From contig NC_089235.1 of the NCBI RefSeq assembly GCF_963924675.1, forward strand, positions 60,136,220 through 60,200,219: 64,000 bases of DNA. The letters are read 5' to 3'. The position numbers and the translations under genes are program-made. Source of the stretch: Phocoena phocoena. Taxonomy: Eukaryota; Chordata; Mammalia; Artiodactyla; Phocoenidae. The notes under the pieces are model-generated. The model saw nothing but the letters and a program-made list of their open reading frames with translations, did no database searches and was not told the DNA's origin. Of this stretch, positions 36,051-45,749 are shown in pieces (positions within the stretch are counted from its first letter, which is position 1; the number at the start of each line of letters is the position of its first letter).

Positions 36051-36106
36051 GACAAACTGAACAATGGAATCGAACTTTGACAAACTGAACAATGGAATCG
36101 AACTTT
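36051..36106. repeat. 28-bp exact tandem duplication in L1
   Basis: Units 36051-36078 and 36079-36106 are identical, each starting GACAAACTGAACAATGG. The duplication arose after insertion of the L1, because L1 has one copy here. Confidence 0.92.
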
Positions 36107-36402
36107 GACAAATAGACCCATTTATGGCCAATTTATTTTCAACAAAGGTACCAAGAAAATTCAGTGGGGGAAAACAGTCTCTGCAATCAATGGTGCTAAG
36201 GCAACTGGATGAAAAGAATGAACTTGGACCACTATGTCATACCATATACAAAAATTAACTAAAAAAACGAAATACCTAAATATAAAGGCTAAAATTCTAA
36301 AACTCGTAGGATAAAAACAGGTATAAATCTTTGAGATTTGGATTAGGCAACGGTTCTTAGATATGACACCAAAAGCACAGGCAACAAAATAAAAATTAAA
36401 GA

Positions 36403-38124
36403 GGTTGGACGGTGGAGAGAGCGAGGGTTGGGTATATCTTCAAGCTGAGGCAGTGCCCACCACCCATACTGGTGGTTCCTCAGGAGTCAAAGGGCCCGCC
36501 ATCCCTCTTGCTCCTGTGGCAGGGCGCCTCCCGGCTTCCCTGATGTTCCCTGCCCGGGGTGGCTGCGGCCTTGACTGCGAGAGCGCTGGCGCCCACCCAG
36601 ATGGAGCAAGGGACCGCTACCACACATACACCGAGCTCCTGGCCATCTTGCAGCGCTTCAGGCAGAACCCTAAGGAGCTCAGGATTACCCGGATCCCGCG
36701 GGTGTGTGACCGGAGGGGCCCAACCCTGTCCCTGAATTGCGGGGAACTGGAGCCGCTGGGTGAGCTGACCAGCGACGCTCTCTTCAACTCCTGCTGCCAG
36801 GCCCTGAGGAACGGCTGCATGACGCGGCTTACCTGGCGGCCGCCGGCCTGGCGCCAGGGCTGGGAGTCCTTTCAACTTCGGGGCCACGGGGCTGCTCTTC
36901 CGCTCCTGCGGCACGCTGGGGAAGGGCATCCAGCACCCAGCTAGCGCGCAAGCCGGGCGTGCTCCCCTCCTCGCCCTCCTCGCTCGGCGCTTGCTGGAGC
37001 ACGTGACCTTCACGCTGGGCCTGCAGCGGCACCGGCTGATGGCCACGCCCTCTTGAGCTGCAGTTCTCCACGGTCAGCCTGCTGGTGCAGGGCCTGATGG
37101 CGCAGGAGGCGGTGATGTAGACCCGTGGCATCGCCAACGTCAGTCTGCTCTGGTTGCTCTGGTGCCAGAGCCAGCACGGCCGCGACAAGCTCACGCTGAG
37201 ACCCAACCCGACATGAAAGGAACCCCCGGGCTGGCTCCCGAGCCTCCGCGTGCCCGAGGACAGGATGACCGAGCAGCCCACCAAGGGCCTCCTGGGGCTG
37301 TGCATCAGTGAGACTGAGCTGCGGGTAGCCATGCTGCCCACGGCTTCCGGAAGGAACTGCCGCCGTGACCCCCTCCTCCAACGAGGCCTGCGGGGAGGGG
37401 CAGCCGGTGCACCGTGACTAGGCCTCCCCTCACCCCACCCCCGGGACTGTCCATTGGCACTGGATGGAGATGGAGGCTCTAAATTTTAGGGGAGACCACA
37501 GGGCAGAGAGCTGGGGACATTGTAGGGGAGATGCAATGCCTCTGCCAGTGCCCCCCCTCCCCGAGCACCTCCAGGATGGACTGAAGGACTGCCCACCCGC
37601 TCTCCAGTCTAGAGTAGGCAGGCTGCCCCTTGGCTGCGTGTTTGAGGAGCGTGGACAGAAGAGGCCCATTGGCACGATGGGTGGGCCCAGCGGTGCACCC
37701 ACTCTCTGCCACACAGGCCCCAAGGCACTAGAGCCGAGCAGGGAGACCCCATGGCCCACGACGTGGAAGCATCCTGAAATTTGTACCCTTTGGCTTAAGG
37801 GATTTTTTGATGTAATAGTTTTACTTAATGCTTTATTTTAAGCATATACAACACTTTGGTTTTAGGGGTGCTCATATAGTTTCCCTCTTCAGATTTTTTT
37901 TTTTCAGTGTCTTTACGTTTTAAAGTGTACTTTCCTGGGGAAGGGGCGGGCAGTGTCTTCTGGTTTCTCTAGCTGCATAAAGTGGTCTCCAGACGGTGTC
38001 TTTAGACCACATCTGGGTTAAGGGTGTTGGGGCCAAGAATCACAGCTTTGTGAGGAGGGACAGAGGCCTAGCAGGCGGTGCTGTGCACACATTAAATAGT
38101 GTGCACATCCAAAAAAAAAAAAAA
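36403..38124 (+). pseudogene. Processed pseudogene (retrocopy) of an unidentified gene
   Basis: A GC- and CpG-rich block of about 1.7 kb in the middle of an old L1. It ends with an ATTAAA signal (38091-38096) 14 bases before a 14-A tail (38111-38124), and L1 sequence resumes right after it. The coding part is open from about 36405 to 36868 (peptide RYHTYTELLAILQRFRQN), moves to another frame (CGTLGKGIQ to RHRLMATP, to 37054), then to a third (LQFSTVSLLVQGLMAQEAVM) with stops at 37118 and 37214 and a final TGA at 37415. About 700 bp of 3'UTR follow. No introns are visible. I do not recognise the parent gene. A clear target duplication was not found because the site is A-rich. Confidence 0.85.
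38091..38124 (+). terminator. Retrocopy polyadenylation signal and A-tail
   Basis: ATTAAA hexamer, 14 nt spacer, then 14 A. This is the fossil 3' end of the mRNA that was copied. Confidence 0.85.
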
Positions 38125-38304
38125 TGTAAGTTGAACTTCATCAAAATTAAAAACTACTTTTATGTTGCAAATAATACCATCAGTAATGCAAAGGGGAAAC
38201 CTATAGAATGGTAGGTATTACTTTTTAAGTCATATATCTCTTATAGGTCTGTATCCAGAATATTATAAAGAACTCTTCCAACTTAATAATAAAAAAGACA
38301 ACCA

Positions 38305-38509
38305 GGGGCTTCCCTGGTGGCACAGTGGTTGAGAGTCCGCCTACTGATGCAGGGGACACGGGTTTGTGCCCTGGTCCGGGAGGATCCCACATGCCGCGGA
38401 GCGGCTAGGCCCGTGAGCCATGGCCGCTGAGCCTGCGTGTCCGGAGCCTATGCTCCGCAGCGGGAGAGGCCACAGCAGTGAGAGGCCCGCATACCACAAA
38501 AAAAAAAAA
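38305..38509 (+). mobile_element. CHR SINE, short form
   Basis: Complete ~205-bp copy inserted in the L1 at 38304/38524. Head GGGGCTTCCCTGGTGGCACAG, then the B-box region (GGTTTGTGCCC, one change from GGTTCG), then the A-tail. Target duplication AAAAAAGACAACCA at 38291-38304 and 38510-38523. Confidence 0.95.
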
Positions 38510-39579
38510 AAAAAAGACAACCAAATTTAAAAATGAGCAAAGGATTTGAATATTTTCATAACAAGATATACAATGGGCCAATAGGCACATGAAAAGATGT
38601 TCAACACAATACTCAACTGGAGAAATGCAAAACCACAATGAGATACCACTTCACACTCACTCTGGCTATGATAAAAAAGACAGGAAGTAACAGGTGTCAG
38701 TGAGACTATAGAGAAATTGGGACCCTCATGAATTGCTGGTGGGAATGTAAAATGGTAGAGCTGCTTTGAAAAACAGTTTGGCAATTCCTCAAAAAGTTAA
38801 ACATGGAATTACATAAGACCCAGCAAGTCTACTCCTAGGTACATACCCAAGATAGTTGGGTATATGTAAGTTTAAACATATACACCCTTGGATATATACA
38901 GATATAAGCATATGTCCGTTCAAAAACTTGTTTATGAATGTTCATAAAACCACTATTCATAGTAGCCAAAAGGTTGAAATAACCCAAATGTCTATCAACT
39001 GATGAATGAAAAACAAAAGGTAGTATAGCCATACATGGAATATTATTTGAACATGAAAAAGATTAAGGACTGATACTTGCTACAGCATAGATGAAGCTTG
39101 AAAACATTATGCAAAGCGAAAAAAACCAGTCCCAAAAGGCCACATATTGTATGATTCCATTTATATGTAACGTCCCGAATAGGCGAACCCTTAGTGAGAG
39201 AAAGTAGGTTAGTGGTTGCCAGGGGCTGAGGGGAGGGAAACGTGGGGCATCACTGCCAGTAGCTGCAGGGTTTCTTTCTGGGGTAATGAAAATGTTCTGG
39301 AATTAGTGATGATGGTTGCACATATTTGTGACTACACTAAAGAAAACTTTAGTGAATTGTCCACTTTAAAATGGTGGACTTTGTGGTATGTGAATTATAT
39401 TTCAATTTTAAAAATCAGCCTTTGGCTTATTGATCCTCTCTATTATGTGTGTGTTTTCTATTTCATTAATTACCACTCCAATCTTCATTCTGCTGTTTTT
39501 TTTCTAATTCCTTAAGTTAGAAACCTAGTTCGTTATGTCTGAGCCCTCATTATTATTTTTCCTTCCAGAGCATTTTATT

Positions 39580-40966
39580 GATTTGATTTATATTTACATT
39601 TTTATTGGATTATAGTTGATTTACAATATTGTGTTAGTTTCAAGTGTACAGCAAAGTGATTCAGTTATATATGTATTTTTCAGGTTATTTTCCATTATAG
39701 TTTATTACAAGATGTCGAATATAGTTCCCTGTGCTACACAGTAAATCCTTGTTGCTTATTTTTTTTATGTATAGTAGTTTGTATCTGTTAATCCCATACT
39801 CCAAATTTATCCTCACCCCTCCCTTTCTCTTTTGGTAACTGTAAGTTTGTTTTCTGTGTCTGTGAGTCTATTTCTGTTGTGTATATAGATTCATTTGAAT
39901 TACTTTTTAGATTCCACATATAAGTGATACATAATATTTGTCTTTCTCAATACTTCACTTAGTATAATGTTCTCTAGGTCCATCCATGTTGCTGCAAATG
40001 GCTATATTTCATTCTTTTTTATGGCTGTTCTTAAGCCAGTCATCTGTGGATGGGAACTTGGGTTGTTTCCATTTCCAGCTATTATAAATAGTGCTGCTAT
40101 GAACATTAGGGTGCATGTATCTTTTGAATTAGATTCTGTCTTTTCCAGATATAGGCCCAGGAGTGGGATTGCCAGATCATACGGTAGCTCTATTTTTAGT
40201 TTTTTAAGTAACCTCTATACTGTTTTCCATAGTGGCTGCACCAATTTACATTTCCACCAACAGTGTAGGAGGGTTCCTTTTTCTCCACACCCTTTCCAGC
40301 ATGTATTATTTGTAGACTTTTTGATGCTGGCCATTCTGACCAGTGTGAGATAATACCTCACTGTGGTTTTGATTTGCATTTCTCTAATAACTAGTGATGT
40401 TGAGCATCTTTTCATGTGCCTGTTGGCCACCTATATGTCTTCTTTGGAGAAATGTCTATTTAGGTCTTCTGCCCATATTTTGATTGGGTTTTTTTTTTTA
40501 TATTGAGTTGTATGAACTGTTTGTATATTTTGGATATTAATCCCTTGTTGGTTGCAAATATTTTCTCCAATTCCATAAGTTGTCTTTTATTTTTGTTGAT
40601 GGTTTCCTTTGCTGTGCAAAAGCTTTTAAGTTTGATTAGTTCCCATTTGTTTATTTTTGCTTTTATTTCTTTTGCCTTGGGAGACTGATCTAAGAAAATA
40701 TTGATATGATTTATGTCTGAGAATGTCTTGCCTATGTTCTCTTCTAGGAGTTTTATCATGTCATGTTTTATATTTAGGTCTTTAAACCATTTTGAGTTTT
40801 TGTATATGGTGTGAGGGAGTGTTCTAATTTCATTGATTTACATGTAGCTGTTGGCTTTCCCAGCACCACTTGTTGAAGAGACTGCCTTTTCTCCATTGTA
40901 TATTCTTGCCTCCTTTCTCATAGATTACTTGACAATAGCTGTATGGGTTTATTTCTGGATCCCTCA
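39580..40966 (-). mobile_element. L1 3' part, tail-to-tail with the previous L1
   Basis: Minus-strand L1 with 3'UTR at the left ('agttgatttacaatattgtg', 39617; 'gttccctgtgctacacagta', 39725) and the C-terminal third of ORF2 at the right ([15 protein letters not shown] frame, 40460-40759; [15 protein letters not shown] frame, 40215-40430). Broken by frameshifts. Truncated at about 40966. The plus-strand L1 ends about 165 bp to the left. Confidence 0.9.
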
Positions 40967-40969
40967 TTG

Positions 40970-41230
40970 TTTTTAATGTTAATATTTAAGGCGATATTTT
41001 TTCCTATAAATACTGTTTTAAGCTGCTAGCACACATCTTGATAATTAGTATTTTAATTATTATGCAGTTTTGAGTACATTCTAATTTTCATCATTATCTA
41101 TTCTTGTTACCTGTGTCGTTTTAAAAATGTGTTTTTAAACTTCCGAGCTTATAGCTTTTTTCTCATTATTACTACTTATGCTAAATTTTTAACCTAATTG
41201 CAATTTTGTCAGAGAATGCAGTTTGCACAG
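40970..41230. other. Intergenic, nothing recognised
   Basis: AT-rich DNA between an L1 fragment and an old repeat-like segment. Confidence 0.35.
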
Positions 41231-41234
41231 TACT

Positions 41235-41620
41235 ATTTTAGTCAGCTACTTGATAGGATGAGAAGCTTTAAAATCTCAATGGCTTGACACACACAAAAAA
41301 AGTTTCTCACATCAAGCTACTGGTCAGTGGACTCTCCCGAGTGGCTCTCCTCCAAGTAACAACTCAGGGATCCAGGCAACATCTAGTAGCTTTGCCACCC
41401 AGGGCCTCACTGGACACACTGCTACACTGAGCTGGCTGACGAATAAAGAGAGAGTGGGTAGAGGTCATATAGGATATGTTCAGGGGTCAGGGCTGAAAAC
41501 AGCATAATCACTTTCACCTACTTTTCTTTGACCAGAGCTAATTCCATATTCCCATCTAGGTACAAGGGGACTGTACAACGTAGTTTAGCTGTGGACCCAG
41601 GAAGAGGAAGCATACTTAGC
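41235..41620 (+). repeat. Old interspersed repeat, unnamed
   Basis: 'gctttaaaatctcaatggct' and 'tctagtagctttgccaccca' resemble a common old mammalian repeat; a related segment may be at 62890-63310 ('caagatctcagtggcttaca'). Diverged, so low confidence. Confidence 0.35.
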
Positions 41621-42137
41621 GAACATCTAGCTAATCTTTGCCACAGATGCCCATCCTTAGAAATCTGTTGAAACTAATTTTGTGGCTTAGCCATGGAAAA
41701 TTTCATCAATCTTTTATGTTTGATTGGAAACAATACATATTCTGCAGTTGTTGGATACAGTGTTCTGTACCTGTTCTATCAGGTTTCATTCCGTCTTCAA
41801 CACCCTTACCGATTTTTTTTATGTGCTTGTTCTGACAACTGAGAAAAAATATTAAAATTTCAGACTGTGAAATTGCCACTTCTTAGAGTCCTATTGATAT
41901 TTTTGCATATATTTGAGGCTGTTGGGTGTGTACAAGTTTAGAAGTATTACATCCTGGTAAATTGAATAATTTATCATTGTTTAATGGTCTTTATCTCCAG
42001 TAATACTTTTTTCTTAAAATGTATTTTGTCAGATATTAATATAATTGTATCAGCTAGGTGAAATCATATATATTTTCAACCAACTCTGTAAGTTTATTAA
42101 GATTCTTTTACACTTGATGATACCTAAATATGCTGAC

Positions 42138-42560
42138 AATTTTTTTTTATTGAAGTACAGTTGATTTACGACATTGTTAATTTCAGGTGTACAGCGAAGT
42201 GACTCACTTATGTATGTACATATATGTTCTTTTTCATAGTCTTTTCCATTATAGGTTATTACAAGATAGTGAACATAGTTCCCTGTGCTATGCAGTAGGA
42301 CCTTGTTGTTCATCTATTTTATACATAGGAGTTTGTAGCTGCTAATCCCAACTCCTAATTTATCCCTCCCCCACCCCTTTTCCCTTTTGGTAACCATAAG
42401 TCTGTTTTCTATTTCTGAGTCTATTTCCGTTTTGTAAATAAATTCAGTTGTATCATATTTTAGATTCCACATATAAGTGATATCATATGATATTTGTCTT
42501 TGTCTGACTTACGTCACTTAGTATGATAATCTCTAGGCCCATCCACGTTGCTGCAAATGA
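42138..42560 (-). mobile_element. L1 3' end, 5'-truncated
   Basis: Minus-strand L1 3'UTR beginning with a T-run at 42141 ('attgaagtacagttgattta', 'gttccctgtgctatgcagta') and stopping in ORF2/3'UTR near 42560 ('gcccatccacgttgctgcaa'). Target duplication ATGCTGAC at 42130-42137 and 42561-42568. Confidence 0.92.
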
Positions 42561-42728
42561 ATGCTGACTTAATTAACATCACAAAAAGAACCTTCTTAAC
42601 TAATCAGCTGATGTGATAAAGTATTTTAGAAATTAGAATTACATAGGTATAAAACTAGGTTTAAATGTTTTCATTGTAATATTTTAAATGTGCTTTGATA
42701 TAGACATCAAATTAAGCCACTGATTTTT

Positions 42729-42926
42729 TTTAATCTTTTATTTATTTATTAAAAAATTTGTTTTAAATTTTTGGCTGTGTTGGGTCTTCCTTGTTGCATG
42801 CGGGCTTTCTCTAGTTGCAGTGAGCAGGGGCTATGCTTCCTTTTGGTGAGCGGGCTTCTCATTGCGGTGGCTTCTCTTGTTGCAGAGCACGGGCTCTAGG
42901 CACGCGGTCTTCAGTAGTTGCTCCGC
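42729..42926 (-). mobile_element. CHR SINE, long form, 5'-truncated
   Basis: Minus-strand 3' part of a long-form CHR SINE: T-rich tail (TTTATTTATTTA), 'ttggctgtgttgggtcttcc', 'cagagcacgggctctaggca'. The tRNA-like head is absent. Target duplication AAGCCACTGATTTTT at 42714-42728 and 42927-42941 shows that truncation happened at insertion. Confidence 0.93.
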
Positions 42927-42944
42927 AAGCCACTGATTTTTAAC

Positions 42945-43460
42945 CAATACTTACTTTGGACTTATACTTACTCTGCAAAATATAAATCTTGATCAATACT
43001 TCAATCTAACAGTTGATTATTTTGTTACTTTTCTCTTCATTGCCTGATCTTGTTGACCTGTGTTGTCTGTGCAATTTCAAGTATGGTGCCATAACAACAA
43101 CAAAAATACTTCTCCTCTCATATGGTTCATTGAAGTATGCAAACACTTTTAGGCATATTAGCAGGTGCTCAATAATTATTTTTGGAACTGAATTGTCCTA
43201 CTTCTTCTTGATTGCCAAATAGGAGTTTAATAAAGACACAATGAAGAATTTTCTGTGGGTGGCATTGAACACCCTGAAAGCTGAGTTTGTTCCCGATCTC
43301 TACATTGCATGTCTCCAGCCCCATGCGCTTGAAACGTCTCCTCCACTCTCATTCTTTGCTATGTGCTAAGAATGCAGCCATGAAAGACTGCTCACTTCTA
43401 TGAAGTACATCTAAGCCAAGGACATTAAATTCCATCTTTACTTTTGAATACAGATTTCTA
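42945..43460. other. Intergenic, nothing recognised
   Basis: Non-coding DNA between two CHR SINEs. Confidence 0.4.
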
Positions 43461-43475
43461 TGAAAAGACCAATCC

Positions 43476-43755
43476 TTATTTTATTTTATTTTTTTTGTCT
43501 GTGTTGGGTCTTCGTTTCTGTGCGTGGGCTTTCTCTAGTTGCGGCGAGTGGGGGCCACTCTTCATCGCAGTGCGCGGGCCTCTCACTGTCGCGGCCTCTC
43601 TTGTTGCGGAGCACAGCCTCCAGTCGTGCAGGCTCAGTAGTTGTGGCACACGGGCCTAGCTGCTCCGCGGCACGTGGGATCTTCCCAGACCAGGTCTCGT
43701 GTCCCCTGCATTGGCAGGCAGATTCTCAACCACTGTGCCACCAGGGAAGCCCCCC
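43476..43755 (-). mobile_element. CHR SINE, long form with internal deletion
   Basis: Minus-strand copy with head at the right ('gccaccagggaagcccc'), a (TTTTA)n tail at the left and about 280 bp total, so shorter than the ~365-bp long form through loss of central sequence. Target duplication AAGACCAATCC at 43465-43475 and 43756-43766. Confidence 0.93.
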
Positions 43756-43769
43756 AAGACCAATCCATT

Positions 43770-44500
43770 TTTAATAGCTGAATGGATAACCTGAAAGTAG
43801 CTTACAGCTGATTAATATTTAGGGACCAAAAAAAAAAACCCAAAACCCAACACAAGAATATTTCCCAGTTTATTGAATGCTAATTTGACTAGGACTTGAT
43901 TGAATTTTCATTCACTCAGTTCTTACCTTTCTTGATTCTTAACTAGTCAATAGAATGTCACTGGCCATGTTGAGCTCTGCAATTCTGCCACCCGTATTAC
44001 AATGATCTATTTCTATGGCAAGACTGACAGCTTGAGATAGTCTTTTTTCCTGCTGAGCCATTTTCTGTGATGGATGATACAAGGAACAGTAACACTTTCC
44101 AATTTGGCGTCTTTTAGGTATTAACTGGGTCATTTATTCCACATCCTTTCAGCCCTACCTTTATTCTTCTTTGAGCTCATTGACTTCTAGACAAGAAAAT
44201 GACACATTTCCTTAAGGAATCTCCCTCAGCTAGGAGTTGATGTCATTTTTTTTTTTTTTAAAGAACTTTTTAGAAAAGACAGACTCTTCTTCAATCTGAT
44301 GTTCCTCCATTGGAAACAAGGTGGGAATTCTGTTAAAATATGTGAACAAGTATTTCTTTACCTAATAATAGAATATATTGAGTAGAGGGAACCACCAGAA
44401 ACTTGAAATAGGGCAAATAGAGCATTTTATAAAAACTAAAAGAAAGTAAAAATTTACAACATTTGTAGTCACTTTATATCAATGATGGTTGCTGTTTGCC
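43770..44500. other. Intergenic, nothing recognised
   Basis: AT-rich DNA, with a T-run at 44248-44260. Confidence 0.4.
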
Positions 44501-44504
44501 AAAT

Positions 44505-44860
44505 ATTTTCATTTTTACTTTCCCATACACAGGGCAGAATTGTACTTCTTAGCTCCCTTATACTTGGGTGAGGCCATGCAGCTAGTTCTGCCCAGGGGAT
44601 TTTCTGGGGATGCGAGCGTATCACTTCTGAGCTAGATCGTGCAATGTGAGAGCCTCAAGAGTGCTCTTCCCTCTGGCTGGTGATGGTGACTATCTTTTCA
44701 ATCTGATTTCCTGAGTTCCTACCTTGAGGATTTGCAATAGACAGGTAACATGACCAAGAAATAATCTTTTGCTACGTTAAACAACTGAGATTTGGGGGTT
44801 GTTACTGCAGCATAGGCTACTTTTATACTTATTGGATAAGACATTATAGAACTTGCTACC
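44505..44860 (+). repeat. Old interspersed repeat (LTR/MER-like)
   Basis: Second copy of the family at 18990-19330: 'cttatacttgggtgaggcca', 'gagagcctcaagagtgctct' and right end 'gggttgttactgcagcatag'. Family not named. Confidence 0.4.
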
Positions 44861-45084
44861 GCCAATAGCTAAAAATTACAAATAGGCTCTGAAAACTGTT
44901 TAGGTAAATTTAGAAATGAACCATCTTTTAAGAATTTCTAAGTTTTTGAGGTTCTTAATAAGAAAGGACAACCTCACCTTCTCATAAAATGCTACTTAGT
45001 GTTGATGAACAGAACTGTATGTTGGACACTCCAGATGTGGGTCCACTAGGGACACTTGTAACTTCTGAGAAGTAATGTAGATAA

Positions 45085-45310
45085 GAAGCATGGATTTAGG
45101 AGCATGTGTTTTATATCTAATTATTCCGTGTCAGCTCTTGTTCTCTAACCTCTTGAAGACTCAGTTTCCTCATCTGTAAAATGGAGGTAATAATAATAGC
45201 GCCCCGTGTGGCAGTTATAAGGAAAGCACCAGTGTGAATGATAGAGCCCCATTATGAAAAGGAGCAAATATTTGCTCCAGGGCTTGATAAATAGTAGTTC
45301 TTCTCTTGTG
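45085..45310 (-). repeat. MIR SINE
   Basis: Antisense MIR: 'ctaacctcttgaagactcag' followed by 'tttcctcatctgtaaaatgg' and 'gtaataataatag', a well preserved core, then 'ggcttgataaatagtag'. Confidence 0.75.
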
Positions 45311-45534
45311 TTGAAGGGATAACAGCACAAATCTAAACCATTTTACCAATACCGCAGGGCTGTTATACCACTTGACCACCTTCCTTGCTTCCCTTTTCTG
45401 TTCTCCCTGATTCTTTCTGATCCTGCTTCATTTTTCAAGGGAAAAATCAGCCTGAGTAGCAATCATCCCGTGGCCTCTGTACGCAATAAGTCATTGGTAA
45501 GAAGAGCATGGTGGTAATAACAACATCTCTCTCT

Positions 45535-45745
45535 AGTAGTGAGCAGTTGCGTTGTGTACCTGGTCCTTGCTCTGGACACTTTCCATACGTTTTTCCCCTT
45601 ACAACGGCCCAGTGAGGTAGGCATTTTAGCCCTCAGTTTGCAAACAAGAAGGTTGAAGGTAGATACCTGCTTATAGTCATGCAGTTGTTAATTGATACAG
45701 CCAGAATTGGGTCCAGAATGATCTGAAGATCGGCCTCTTAAATGC
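45535..45745 (+). repeat. MIR SINE
   Basis: Sense MIR: 'gctctggacactttccatac', 'ccagtgaggtaggcatttta' and 'agccagaattgggtccagaa'. Its orientation is opposite to the MIR 230 bp to the left. Confidence 0.7.
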
Positions 45746-45749
45746 CAAG

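Larger units (their letters stand above)
34054..39413 (+). mobile_element. Old 5'-truncated L1, split by a retrocopy and a SINE
   Basis: ORF2 remnant and 3' end of an old L1 in three parts: 34054-36402, 38125-38304 and 38524-39413. It begins near 'acatctatagaacactcaat' in the ORF2 endonuclease domain, continues through the RT region (34833-35054 carries FPKRKARGQDDFAGEYYQMF) and ends with 'tatgtgaattatatttcaat'. Many frameshifts and stops; it is clearly older and more diverged than the L1s at 0-5.7, 12.4 and 48.9 kb. Sequence continues from 36402 to 38125 without loss, which proves the GC-rich block between is an insertion. Confidence 0.88.

Noticed and set aside
36480..37381. Minus-strand open frames of 188, 170 and 123 codons
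   Set aside because: Shadows of a GC-rich retrocopy whose poly(A) tail and ATTAAA signal show the plus strand is the sense strand.
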